Assembly (NCBI GenBank): GCA_947451145.1
Contig: CANFXW010000020.1
Location: 1-61,948, forward strand
DNA length: 61,948 bases
Direction: 5' to 3'
Source: Sphingomonadaceae bacterium
GTDB taxonomy: Bacteria; Pseudomonadota; Alphaproteobacteria; Sphingomonadales; Sphingomonadaceae
Of the stretch, positions 35,356 to 43,988 are shown piece by piece. A program made the translations under genes and the position numbers. Below the pieces are notes generated by a model. It saw only the letters and a list, made by a program, of their open reading frames with translations, searched no databases and was not told where the DNA came from. Position 1 is the stretch's first letter; every line of letters starts with the position of its first letter.

Positions 35356-36666
35356 TCAGCCCCGGCCAACCCCGGTGTAGGCAAAGCCCTTCGCGCGCAT
35401 CTCCGCAGGCTCATAGACGTTCCGCAGATCGACCAGCACCGGGGCGTTCATCAGCGCCTTTACCCGCTCGAAATCGAGCGCGCGGAAGGCATCCCATTCG
35501 GTGACGATCACGGTGGCGTCAGCGCCTTCGATGGCGGCATAGGCGCTGTTGCACATGGTAACATCGGGCATCATCGGCGCGGCGAGTTCCATGCCTTCAG
35601 GATCATATGCGGAAACCTGCACCCCAGCATCGGCCAGAGCCATGGCAATCGCGATCGAAGGGCTGTCGCGCATATCATCGGTATTCGGCTTGAAGGTGAG
35701 GCCAAGCAGCGCGACCTTCTTGCCGCGCGCCGCTTCCATGCCGCCCAGCGCGTCGATCACCTTGCGGCCCATGGCGCGCTTGCGGGCTTCGTTGACCTTG
35801 ACCACGGCTTCGACAATGCGTGTGGGCGCTTCGTAATCCTCGGCAGTTTTCAGCAGGGCGAGCGTGTCCTTGGGGAAGCACGATCCGCCATAGCCGGGGC
35901 CGGCGTGAAGGAACTTTGATCCGATACGGCCATCCATGCCGATCCCGCGGCTGACGTCCTGCACGTCTGCGCCAACCTTTTCGCAAAGGTCTGCCATCTC
36001 GTTGATGAAGGTGATCTTCACGGCGAGGAAGGCGTTGGCGGCATATTTGATCAGTTCCGACGAGCGGCGGCTGGTCATCAGGATCGGCGCCTTGTTGAGG
36101 AACAGCGGGCGGTAAACCTCGTTCATCACACCGCGCGCCCATTCGTCATCGGTGCCGATGACGATGCGGTCCGGCCGCTTGAAATCGCTGATGGCCGCGC
36201 CCTCGCGCAGGAATTCAGGGTTTGAGGCAACGGCAAAGCGGTGCTTTGGTGCGGCAGCAGTCAGGATGCGTTCAACCTCGTCGCCTGTGCCAACGGGGAC
36301 AGTCGACTTGGTGACGATCACCGCGTCATTGGAAAGGCTCGCGCCCACTTCCTCGGCAACGGCATAGACGAAAGACAGGTCGGCATGGCCATCACCACGG
36401 CGGCTGGGGGTGCCTACAGCGATGAAGATCGCGCTGGCGCCCGCAATGCCTTCGGCCAGATCGGTGGTGAAGCTCAGGCGTCCGGCCTTCACATTGCCCG
36501 CTACCAGCTCGGCAAGGCCGGGCTCATAGATCGGCATGACGCCCGCATTCAGGCGCTCGATCTTTGAGGGATCCTTGTCAATGCAGACAACCTCGTGGCC
36601 GAAATCGGCGAAACATGCCCCCGAAACCAGGCCGACATAGCCCGATCCCACCATCGCAATCTTCAT
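35356..36666 (-). CDS. ugd: UDP-glucose 6-dehydrogenase
   Basis: 436 residues. NAD-binding GSGYVGLVSGACFADFGHEV opens the protein, and the catalytic cysteine is in GPGYGGSCFPKDTLAL. It oxidises UDP-glucose to UDP-glucuronate for exopolysaccharide or glycosphingolipid synthesis (sphingomonads use glucuronosyl ceramide in place of LPS). Its start overlaps the stop of the preceding phosphatase gene by ATGA, so the two are co-transcribed. Confidence 0.95.
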   Translation of the reverse strand: MKIAMVGSGYVGLVSGACFADFGHEVVCIDKDPSKIERLNAGVMPIYEPGLAELVAGNVKAGRLSFTTDLAEGIAGASAIFIAVGTPSRRGDGHADLSFVYAVAEEVGASLSNDAVIVTKSTVPVGTGDEVERILTAAAPKHRFAVASNPEFLREGAAISDFKRPDRIVIGTDDEWARGVMNEVYRPLFLNKAPILMTSRRSSELIKYAANAFLAVKITFINEMADLCEKVGADVQDVSRGIGMDGRIGSKFLHAGPGYGGSCFPKDTLALLKTAEDYEAPTRIVEAVVKVNEARKRAMGRKVIDALGGMEAARGKKVALLGLTFKPNTDDMRDSPSIAIAMALADAGVQVSAYDPEGMELAAPMMPDVTMCNSAYAAIEGADATVIVTEWDAFRALDFERVKALMNAPVLVDLRNVYEPAEMRAKGFAYTGVGRG

Positions 36667-37463
36667 GAAGCGCTCCTCGTTACGGTGCTTATAGCGCCGT
36701 CATCGTCGCGTGTCTCGATAAGCCAGCGATCTGTGCCTTCAAGCCCCAACGCGGTAAGTTTGCCCGAATCATAGGCCCCGGTATCGATCCCGATACGGTT
36801 CGCCAGCACTTCGGCTTCGGCCATGATCGAATGGCCGTGAACCACGATATAGCCGTGATCGCCGCCATGGCTGAGGAACGGCTCGCGAATCCAGCGCAGG
36901 TGGCTGACGCGCTGATCACCCAGCGGCACATTCGGCTGGATCCCGGCGTGGACGAACAGGTAGTCGCCGACGACGATCGAATCTTCAAAGCTGCGCAGGA
37001 AATCGAGATCTTCCTTTGGCACGGCGTCGAACATCAGTTCCTGCACTTCGCCCAGTTCTGCAGCGGAATAGGCGAGCGGGTCTATCGGGTAACTCAGCAG
37101 TGTCTCGCGTCCACCATATTTCAGGAAGGGCCGCAACGTTTCCAGATCGCCAAACGATTCGAGGAACATTTCCTCATGGTTGCCCATGATGAAGCGCATC
37201 TGCCGCACCTGCGACCACATCCGCACCGCCTTGATCACACCGGCAGAGTCCGGCCCGCGATCAACCAGATCGCCGAGCAGGATCACCGTGGTATCGGCTG
37301 GCCCGCGCGCCTTGTTGTCCTGCTCGATCGCTTCGGCGAGCGAGACCAGCAGATCGAGCCGTCCATGAATATCACCCACCGCATAGATACGCTGCCCCGC
37401 AGGCACAGCCGGCAGGGCGCGTTCCGGCTTGGAGCTGAAAAGGGATCGGATGGTTTTGAACAT
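36663..37463 (-). CDS. Metallophosphatase (PPP-type serine/threonine phosphatase-like)
   Basis: 266 residues. The dinuclear metal motifs are in order: GDIHGRLDLL, GDLVDRGPDS, GNHEEM, FVHAGIQPN and VHGHSIM. This is the Ser/Thr- or Ap4A-phosphatase-like bacterial PPP family; the substrate is not defined. It overlaps ugd by 4 bases, and a co-ordinated role in polysaccharide production is possible but unproven. Confidence 0.88.
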   Translation of the reverse strand: MFKTIRSLFSSKPERALPAVPAGQRIYAVGDIHGRLDLLVSLAEAIEQDNKARGPADTTVILLGDLVDRGPDSAGVIKAVRMWSQVRQMRFIMGNHEEMFLESFGDLETLRPFLKYGGRETLLSYPIDPLAYSAAELGEVQELMFDAVPKEDLDFLRSFEDSIVVGDYLFVHAGIQPNVPLGDQRVSHLRWIREPFLSHGGDHGYIVVHGHSIMAEAEVLANRIGIDTGAYDSGKLTALGLEGTDRWLIETRDDDGAISTVTRSAS

Positions 37464-37613
37464 GGTCAGTTTTATTAGCCTTTGGGCGGGTCGCCCTTAG
37501 TCCCAGCCGTTAGCGCAAGCAACTTTTCCGTTTTGTGAATGGCTGCCCGGCGAGGGGCGGCGTTGCCTGATTGCAACAGGTTTGGGCCTTATCGGACAAG
37601 GTGCAACATTTTT

Positions 37614-37630
37614 CTTGTGCAATGCAGCAA
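37614..37630. promoter_or_regulatory. TGCA-centred site upstream of the TIGR02001 protein
   Basis: CTTGTGCAATGCAGCAA shares TGCAGCAA with the sites at 3229-3245 and 23526-23542. Two further TGCAA boxes (ATTGCAACA near 37570, GTGCAACA near 37601) lie just upstream, making a cluster about 100 bases before the gene start. Confidence 0.4.
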
Positions 37631-37733
37631 AGCGAGTCACAAAAGCTTCACCAGAGCAAAGGTTGGCCCAAAAAAGAGGCTTCCGGCGCTGGTGCAGGTG
37701 GGACGAAGCAACTCAATAACTGAGGGAATTCTC

Positions 37734-38537
37734 ATGCTTACGTCCATCCGCAGCCTGATGGCTGCTTCCGCCCTCGCTGGCGTCCTTTTCACCGCCGCTC
37801 CTGCTTTTGCAGATGAGGCAGCTCCGCCCAGCGACTTCACCATCACCGGCAGCGCCGCGATCGTATCGCAGTATCGCTTCCGTGGTCTTGCCCAGTCGGA
37901 CAACAAGCCGGCGATCCAGGGTGCAATCACGCTCAGCCACTCGTCGGGTTTCTATATCTCGACCTGGGGTTCCAGCGCATCGGCCGGTACTGCTCCGATC
38001 AACATCGGCGGCACTGAAATCGACGTCTATGGCGGTTACACCCACACGTTCAGCGATGCTGGCGTGACGGTTGATGGCGGCGTTTATGGCTATCTCTATC
38101 CGGGTGCCACTGCAGGCAACTACTATGAACTGTACGGTTCAGTCGCCAAGACCTTCGGTCCTGCCACCGGCAAGGTAGGCGTCTATTTCGCGCCTGCTCA
38201 AAAGGTGTTCAACTTCAACTGGACCTCGCCGACGCGCAGCAACACCTATGTCTATGGTGAACTGAGCAGCGGCATCCCCGGCACGCCGATCACCCTGCAC
38301 TCGCACCTCGGTTACACCGGCGGTGGCTTCGATTGGGGCAAGGCTTACCTTGACTACAACGTTGGCGCTTCGGTGAAGTGGAAGGCGCTCACGCTCGACG
38401 CCTCGCTGGTTGGCACCAACGTCAGCAAGGCTAACATCAACACGGGCTTTGGCTGCGCGAACAACGTTGCCTGCATCACCGCGTTTGATCGTATGTCGAA
38501 GACTGTTGGCGTAGTCTCACTGACCGCCAGCTTCTGA
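37734..38537 (+). CDS. TIGR02001-type outer-membrane protein
   Basis: 267 residues with a signal peptide (LMAASALAGVLFTAAPAFA) and a beta-barrel typical of the TIGR02001/Gcw_chp family: DFTITGSAAIVSQYRFRGLAQSDNKPAIQGAITLSH, HSSGFYISTWGSS, GTEIDVYGGYTHTFSDAGVTVDGGVYGYLYPG, and a C-terminal VGVVSLTASF. Function of the family is unknown. TGAGGGA precedes the ATG at 37734. A strong terminator follows. Confidence 0.85.
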   Translation: MLTSIRSLMAASALAGVLFTAAPAFADEAAPPSDFTITGSAAIVSQYRFRGLAQSDNKPAIQGAITLSHSSGFYISTWGSSASAGTAPINIGGTEIDVYGGYTHTFSDAGVTVDGGVYGYLYPGATAGNYYELYGSVAKTFGPATGKVGVYFAPAQKVFNFNWTSPTRSNTYVYGELSSGIPGTPITLHSHLGYTGGGFDWGKAYLDYNVGASVKWKALTLDASLVGTNVSKANINTGFGCANNVACITAFDRMSKTVGVVSLTASF

Positions 38538-38558
38538 TCCTTTCCGCAGGAAGGAACG

Positions 38559-38598
38559 GCGGCCCGTCCCGGAATACCGGGGCGGGCCGCTTTCGTTT
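38559..38598 (+). terminator. Intrinsic terminator after the TIGR02001 gene
   Basis: A 14-bp GC-rich stem closes on the loop AATA and is followed by TTTCGTTT. It starts about 20 bases past the stop. Confidence 0.85.
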
Positions 38599-38645
38599 GG
38601 GCGTGAATGGCGATAAGGTCATCCGAAAGCCAAGCGGAGCCCCCA

Positions 38646-39065
38646 GTGACCAAATACCTCCACACCATGATCCGCGTTTCCGATCCTGCGGCGACGATCC
38701 GGTTCTTCGAGCTGATCGGCCTGAAGGAGATTCGCCGTTACGACAATGAAAAGGACCGCTTCTCGCTGATCTTCCTTGCGGCTCTGGGCGATGAAGGGAT
38801 TGCCGAGGTTGAGCTCACCCACAACTGGGACGAAAGCGGCTATACCGGTGGACGCAACATGGGCCACCTTGCGTTCCGGGTGGACGATATTTACGCCACC
38901 TGCGCCGCGCTGATGGCGGCTGGCGTAACGATCAACCGCCCCCCGCGCGATGGGCACATGGCTTTCGTCAAGACGCCGGACGGTATCTCGATCGAACTGC
39001 TGCAGGACGGCTCGCTGCCTCCGCAGGAGCCTTGGGCGAGTATGGAGAATACGGGGAGCTGGTGA
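38646..39065 (+). CDS. gloA: Lactoylglutathione lyase-like VOC protein (glyoxalase I)
   Basis: About 139 residues from a GTG at 38646 (the ATG at 38667 is the alternative). The two VOC modules have metal ligands at KYLHTMIRV (His), AEVELTHNWD (Glu), MGHLAFRVDD (His) and GISIELLQ (Glu), as in glyoxalase I. TKYLHTMIRVSDPAATIRFFE is the usual GloA start. It detoxifies methylglyoxal with glutathione in the cytoplasm. Its stop is 3 bases before a 91-bp inverted-repeat element. Confidence 0.88.
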   Translation: MTKYLHTMIRVSDPAATIRFFELIGLKEIRRYDNEKDRFSLIFLAALGDEGIAEVELTHNWDESGYTGGRNMGHLAFRVDDIYATCAALMAAGVTINRPPRDGHMAFVKTPDGISIELLQDGSLPPQEPWASMENTGSW

Positions 39066-39068
39066 GCA

Positions 39069-39159
39069 CGTCGTCCCGGACTTGATCCGGGACCGGTCGC
39101 CGGTTCACGCAACCCTGGTTCAATGACGCCAGCGGTCCCGGATCAAGTCCGGGACGACG
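39069..39159. repeat. 91-bp inverted repeat with perfect 27-bp arms
   Basis: Arm 39069-39095 is the exact reverse complement of 39133-39159 with a 37-base centre, a common alphaproteobacterial REP-like form (GTCCCGGACTTGATCCGGGAC core). The right arm supplies the stop codon and last residues of NhaA. Confidence 0.85.
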
Positions 39160-40339
39160 GAGGCGCGGCCAGTTTCAGCACGACAAACCCCAGCAGCCCG
39201 GCCAGCGCAGAGCCGATCAACACGCCAATCTTCGCCGCATCGACCAGCTGGGGCGCGGCGGGAAAAGCCAGCGCGCCGATAAACAGGCTCATGGTAAAAC
39301 CGATGCCGCAGAGCGCGGACAGGCCCCATAGTTGCAGCCAGCTCGCTCCACTGGGCCTTGGAGCCACGCCCAGTTTTTCGCTCAGCCAGATCGCGCCGAA
39401 TATGCCGGTCTGCTTGCCGAGGAACAACCCGGCAGCCACCGCCAGCGGCAGGGGGGAGGCGATCAGGTTGGCCAGCCCCTGCGGCAGTTCCACCCCGGCA
39501 TTGGCAAAGCCAAACAGCGGCACGATCAGATAGGCGCTCCACGGGGCCAGCGCGTGCTCCATGCGCAGCAGCAGGCTGTCACCGTGCTTGCTCAGCCGCA
39601 GCGGTATGGTCATTGCAGCGAGCACCCCGGCAATTGTCGGGTGAACACCGCTGTGCAGAACGCAGTACCAGACCAGCAGGCTCGCCAGACAATAGGGCAG
39701 GGCGCGCGTTGCGCCTGCGCGGTTCATCAGCGCCATCGCTGCCAGCACAGCCAGCGCTGCGCCGCTCCACAGCAGGTTGATCGTTGCTGTATAGAACAGT
39801 GCGATGATCGCCACGGCCCCCAGATCATCGACAATCGCAACCGTCAGCAGGAATACCCTGAGCGAGGGCGGCAGGCGCTTGCCCGCCAGAGCCAGCACGC
39901 CCACCGCAAAGGCAATGTCGGTCGCCGCCGGGATCGCCCATCCGGCACCCAGCGGGCGGGCGGTTCCGGCCAGCGCCAGATAGACCAGCGCGGGCAGGGC
40001 CATGCCGGCCAGTGCGGCGATCACCGGCAGCCGCCGCCTTGCCGCACTCGCCAGCTCGCCGTCCAGCACCTCGCGCTTGATTTCCAGCCCGACGACAAAG
40101 AAGAACACCGCCATCAGCGCATCGTTGATCCAGCCGTGCACGCTCGAAAGCGGTTGAGCCATGACCGGGAAGAACGGATGGTGCAGCAGCTCGTGATAAT
40201 CGTGCGTGAGCGCTGAATTGGCGGCGATCAGGGCGGCCCCGGCGGCGGCAATCAGGATGATCCCGGCACCGCTGTCGCCATGCGCCAGCCTCACCAGTGC
40301 GCTGGCAATTCGTGAAATAAAATTTCGGGAGCGAGGCAT
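39143..40339 (-). CDS. nhaA: Na+/H+ antiporter NhaA
   Basis: 398 residues and about 12 helices. The paired ion-binding acids are in TDIAFAVGVLALAGKR and VDDLGAVAIIALFY, and LEIKREVLDGEL is the family N-terminal loop. It exchanges Na+ for protons at the inner membrane for salt and pH homeostasis. The final codons (PPSSRT) and stop lie inside an inverted-repeat element. Divergent from the NfrB-like gene. Confidence 0.94.
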   Translation of the reverse strand: MPRSRNFISRIASALVRLAHGDSGAGIILIAAAGAALIAANSALTHDYHELLHHPFFPVMAQPLSSVHGWINDALMAVFFFVVGLEIKREVLDGELASAARRRLPVIAALAGMALPALVYLALAGTARPLGAGWAIPAATDIAFAVGVLALAGKRLPPSLRVFLLTVAIVDDLGAVAIIALFYTATINLLWSGAALAVLAAMALMNRAGATRALPYCLASLLVWYCVLHSGVHPTIAGVLAAMTIPLRLSKHGDSLLLRMEHALAPWSAYLIVPLFGFANAGVELPQGLANLIASPLPLAVAAGLFLGKQTGIFGAIWLSEKLGVAPRPSGASWLQLWGLSALCGIGFTMSLFIGALAFPAAPQLVDAAKIGVLIGSALAGLLGFVVLKLAAPPSSRT

Positions 40340-40437
40340 TCCGCGTTTTCTTCGATCAAGAGCAGCGTTGCAAGGAAAACCGATTGCAAATAAGTGTAAA
40401 TGCTTAGGGGCAGATTCGCATCGGGGGATGGCGAAGA

Positions 40438-41874
40438 GTGAACATGCTGGCAGCGACTTTTACAAGTCTGGGTGAGGGAACTCGCGCCTTCGAATGGTTG
40501 CGCCTTGTCGAGTACGAACTCACCCTGTTCGCCGCCTTCTGGTTTGTCTTTGGCATTGCTGACGAGCTGGCTATCGATCTGGTCTATGGCTGGAACCGCC
40601 TGTTCCGCCGCCAGCGCACCCATCTGCTCAGCGAAGACATCTCCCGCCGCCCGTTGCTGGGCATGGCCGCCGTGCTGATCCCTGCCTGGCAGGAGGCAGC
40701 CGTAATCGGCGCAACGATTACCCATGCGCTGAAGGTCTGGCCGCAAGAACGGCTGCGGCTCTATGTCGGCGTCTATGGCAATGATCCCGCGACGCTGATC
40801 GCCGCCATGTCGGCTGTCGGGGCAGATTCGCGCGTGCGGATTGTCATTCATGATGCAGCAGGCCCGACGACCAAGGCCGATTGCCTGAACCGGCTTTATG
40901 CCGCGCTGGTAGAGGATGAGGCGCGGGCGCATCAAAAGGCGCGGATGGTTGTCCTCCACGATGCCGAAGACATGGTCCACCCATCGGCGCTGGCGCTGAT
41001 GGATGTGGCGATCACCGAGGCCGATTTCGTGCAGATCCCAGTGCGGCCCGAACAGCAGAAGGAATCGCGCTGGATCGCCGGGCATTACATCGACGAATTT
41101 ACCGAGAGCCATGCCAAGGCGATGGTCGTGCGCGATGCGCTGGGCGCGGCGCTGCCTGCCGCGGGCGTTGGCTGCGCCGTCGCCCGCGAGGTGCTTACTG
41201 CCATGGCTTTCCGGCGCGGGCATCAGCGCATGGCGGGGCCGTTCGAGGCCGATTGCCTGACCGAAGACTATGAGCTGGGCCTGATGGTTTCCCGCGGCGG
41301 CGGCGTCAGCCGGTTCCTGCGGCTGCGCGATGCGCAAGGCTCGCTGATCTCGACGCGCAGTTTCTTCCCCACCGGCCTGCCCGAAGCGGTGCGGCAAAAG
41401 ACGCGCTGGATGCATGGCATCGCCTTTCAGGGCTGGGAGCGCATGGGCTGGTGGGGCCGTCCGGTCGATCTTTGGATGACCCTGCGCGATCGCCGCGGAC
41501 CGCTGGTGGCGCTGATCCTGGCGGTTGCCTATGCGCTGCTGTTGCTCACGCCGCTGTTGATGCTGGCCGGGCACTTTGGTCTGGTTGGACCGAGGATCGA
41601 TTCCCCATTGCTCGATGTGCTGGTGCGCATCTGCTTTGCCGGTCTGGTATGGCGCGCGATCATGCGCTTTGCTTTCACCGCCCGCGAATATGGCGTGGTG
41701 GAAGGCGCGCGGGCCGTGCTGCGCATACCGCTCGCCAATATCATCGCCATCATGTCCGGCCGCCGCGCCTTTGCCGCCTATCTGCGCAGCCTTGCGGGCA
41801 CGGCACCGGCTTGGGACAAGACCGAGCATCATGCCCACCCCGCCTTCACCGCCACGAGTGAGGTGAAGGCATGA
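40438..41874 (+). CDS. NfrB-like inner-membrane glycosyltransferase lacking the c-di-GMP domain
   Basis: 478 residues matching the first part of E. coli NfrB (about 745 residues): PAWQEAAVIG, DAAGPTTKADCLN (near 140), VVLHDAEDM, DFVQIPV, YIDEFTESHAKAMVVRDAL, PAAGVGC, LTEDYELGLM and FPTGLPEAVRQKTRWMHGIAFQGWERM, with GT2-type DxD and TED motifs. Two N-terminal and several C-terminal helices place it in the inner membrane. It ends at WDKTEHH, where NfrB continues into the C-terminal region that binds c-di-GMP, so that control input is missing. Start is GTG at 40438 or ATG at 40444. It overlaps the next gene by ATGA. It probably polymerises an exported glycan. Confidence 0.88.
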   Translation: MNMLAATFTSLGEGTRAFEWLRLVEYELTLFAAFWFVFGIADELAIDLVYGWNRLFRRQRTHLLSEDISRRPLLGMAAVLIPAWQEAAVIGATITHALKVWPQERLRLYVGVYGNDPATLIAAMSAVGADSRVRIVIHDAAGPTTKADCLNRLYAALVEDEARAHQKARMVVLHDAEDMVHPSALALMDVAITEADFVQIPVRPEQQKESRWIAGHYIDEFTESHAKAMVVRDALGAALPAAGVGCAVAREVLTAMAFRRGHQRMAGPFEADCLTEDYELGLMVSRGGGVSRFLRLRDAQGSLISTRSFFPTGLPEAVRQKTRWMHGIAFQGWERMGWWGRPVDLWMTLRDRRGPLVALILAVAYALLLLTPLLMLAGHFGLVGPRIDSPLLDVLVRICFAGLVWRAIMRFAFTAREYGVVEGARAVLRIPLANIIAIMSGRRAFAAYLRSLAGTAPAWDKTEHHAHPAFTATSEVKA

Positions 41875-43022
41875 ACCTTCCGCCGATCTCCTCCGCCAGG
41901 CGTCGCGGCCAGCCGATCGTGGTGCTGAGCGGTGTGCTCGCCTGCTGGACTGCCGTTCGTGTCTTGGCCTGGACCTTTGGTGCTGCGGTGCCCGTTGTGG
42001 CAATTGCCGGGGGCGATAGTGCGGCCAAGCCGGAAGCCGCGCAGGTTGCCGCCAAACCCGCCGTACCATTCAGCCCCAAAGCGCCGTCACGCCAAACGAC
42101 GGAGGCAATCCCATCGCCCATGCCGGCGATGCCCGTGGCGCCTGCGCTGCAGAGCCCGGTTGAGCTTGCGCCGCCCATGCCGGCGCTCGCGCCGTCCGTG
42201 CCCGGGCCGTCCGCTCCGATGGCGATCGATCCGGCAAAGCCGCGCCCCAATCCGACGCTGGCTGGCGGACACCAGCTGTTGTTCATGGCGGCGCTGAGCA
42301 TGGTGCCGATGCCGCCCGAGCTGGTGCCGACCCGCGACGGCAGCCAGAACCGCGATACTTCGCTTGCCCCGCGCTGGTCAGCCGATGGTTGGGTGCTGCT
42401 CCGCCGCGATGGCGGGACAAGCAGCCTTGCGCCGAGTGGCGGTTCCTATGGTGCCAGCCAGATCGGAGCAGTGCTGCGCTATCGGCTCGATCGTGCCAGC
42501 GCCAACAAGCCATCGCTCTATCTGCGCACCAGTGCCGCGCTGAATGGCACGCGCGAGCAGGACGCCGCCTTTGGCCTGTCGCTGCGCCCGCTGGGCAAGC
42601 TGCCGGTTCTGGCGCTGGCCGAAGCCCGCGTAACGCGCAATTCACTGGGCACCCGCGTCCGTCCTGCCGCATTCGTGGTGACCGAACTGCCGAGCGCCAA
42701 ACTGCCGCTCGGCTTGCGCGGTGAGGCCTATGTTCAGGCCGGCTATGTTGGCGGCAAGGGCGCGAGCGCATTTGTTGACGGGCAGGCGCGGATTGATGCC
42801 AAGTTGTTCAACCTTGGCAAGGCAGAGATGCGCGCTGGCGGCGGTGCATGGGGCGGCGCGCAGACCGGCGCGTCGCGGCTGGATATCGGCCCCACCGCCA
42901 GCCTGTCGTTCCGGCTGGAAGACACCGTCGGTGCCAGACTGAGCGCCGATTGGCGTTTCCGTGTCGGCGGCCACGCGGCGCCGAGTTCCGGCCCGGCGCT
43001 GACCTTGTCCGCAGGTTTCTAG
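41871..43022 (+). CDS. NfrA_C-like outer-membrane protein with membrane anchor and Pro/Ala linker
   Basis: 383 residues. An N-terminal hydrophobic helix (IVVLSGVLACWTAVRVLAWTFGAAV, not a typical cleaved signal) is followed by about 100 residues of Pro/Ala-rich linker, then a barrel-like region (about 165-383) with DGWVLLRRDGG, SQIGAVLRYRLD, LRGEAYVQAGYVGGKGASAFVDGQARIDAKL and the NfrA_C-like GGGAWGGAQTGASRLDIGPTASL. It ends LTLSAGF, an outer-membrane C-terminal Phe. The TPR part of NfrA is absent. The linker could span the periplasm between the two membranes. Translation is coupled to the NfrB-like gene. Confidence 0.72.
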   Translation: MNLPPISSARRRGQPIVVLSGVLACWTAVRVLAWTFGAAVPVVAIAGGDSAAKPEAAQVAAKPAVPFSPKAPSRQTTEAIPSPMPAMPVAPALQSPVELAPPMPALAPSVPGPSAPMAIDPAKPRPNPTLAGGHQLLFMAALSMVPMPPELVPTRDGSQNRDTSLAPRWSADGWVLLRRDGGTSSLAPSGGSYGASQIGAVLRYRLDRASANKPSLYLRTSAALNGTREQDAAFGLSLRPLGKLPVLALAEARVTRNSLGTRVRPAAFVVTELPSAKLPLGLRGEAYVQAGYVGGKGASAFVDGQARIDAKLFNLGKAEMRAGGGAWGGAQTGASRLDIGPTASLSFRLEDTVGARLSADWRFRVGGHAAPSSGPALTLSAGF

Positions 43023-43073
43023 GTCTTTAGCACTTAACAGGGGCAGGGGGCTGGTCTAGCCTGCGCGGCGACC

Positions 43074-43988
43074 ATGCACGTCTATCTTCCCATCGCGAAC
43101 CTGGCGGTCAATGTCTTCGTCATTGTCGGGCTTGGCATGCTCACCGGCATCTTGTCGGGCATGTTCGGGGTGGGCGGCGGTTTTCTGACCACGCCGCTGC
43201 TGATCTTCTATGGCGTCCCCCCCACAGTCGCTGCTGCCTCGGCTGCCAGCCAGGTGACCGGAGCCAGCGTTTCCGGCGTTTTCGCCCATAGCAGGCGCGG
43301 CGGGGTGGACTACCGGATGGGCACGGTAATGGTGGTCGGCGGGATCATCGGCACCGGGCTTGGCGCGCTGCTGTTCAACCTGTTCACCGCGCTCGGGCAG
43401 ATCGATACGCTGATCAACGTGCTCTACGTCGTCCTGCTTGGCAGTATCGGCGGCTTCATGGCGCGCGATGCCTGGCGCGAGATTCAGGCCAAGCGGACCG
43501 GCGTGCCGATCCCCGCGAAAAAGCGCCGCCACCATCCGCTGGTTGCCAGCCTGCCACTGCGCTGGCGGTTCTATCGCTCGGGCCTCTACATCTCGCCGCT
43601 GGCACCGCTGCTGCTGGGTATGGTCACCGGCATCCTGACCATGCTGATGGGCGTGGGCGGCGGCTTCATTCTGGTGCCGGCCATGCTCTACATTCTGGGC
43701 ATGAGTGCCTCGGTGGTGGTCGGTACTTCGCTGTTCCAGATCCTGTTCACCACCATCGCCACCACCCTGATGCATTCGGTAACGACCCATGCGGTTGACC
43801 TTGTGCTCGCCTTCCTGCTGCTATTCGGATCGGTAACCGGCGCGCAGCTTGGTGTGCGGTTTGCCATGCAGGTTCCGGCCGAGCGGCTGCGCATGGCGCT
43901 GGCCTTCCTCGTGCTGGTGATCGCCTTTCGCATGGTACTGGGCCTGACCTACCGGCCCGAGGCGATTTACACGATGGTGCCGCTTTGA
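43074..43988 (+). CDS. TauE/SafE (TSUP) family permease
   Basis: 304 residues with about 8 helices and the duplicated TSUP motif: GMLTGILSGMFGVGGGFLTTPLLIFYGV and GMVTGILTMLMGVGGGFILVPAMLYILGM, each with the GVGGGF signature. The family exports sulfite or sulfoacetate, or takes up related anions. It shares TTGA with the next gene, and such TSUP-TIGR02186 pairs recur in alphaproteobacteria. The substrate is not defined here. Confidence 0.88.
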   Translation: MHVYLPIANLAVNVFVIVGLGMLTGILSGMFGVGGGFLTTPLLIFYGVPPTVAAASAASQVTGASVSGVFAHSRRGGVDYRMGTVMVVGGIIGTGLGALLFNLFTALGQIDTLINVLYVVLLGSIGGFMARDAWREIQAKRTGVPIPAKKRRHHPLVASLPLRWRFYRSGLYISPLAPLLLGMVTGILTMLMGVGGGFILVPAMLYILGMSASVVVGTSLFQILFTTIATTLMHSVTTHAVDLVLAFLLLFGSVTGAQLGVRFAMQVPAERLRMALAFLVLVIAFRMVLGLTYRPEAIYTMVPL

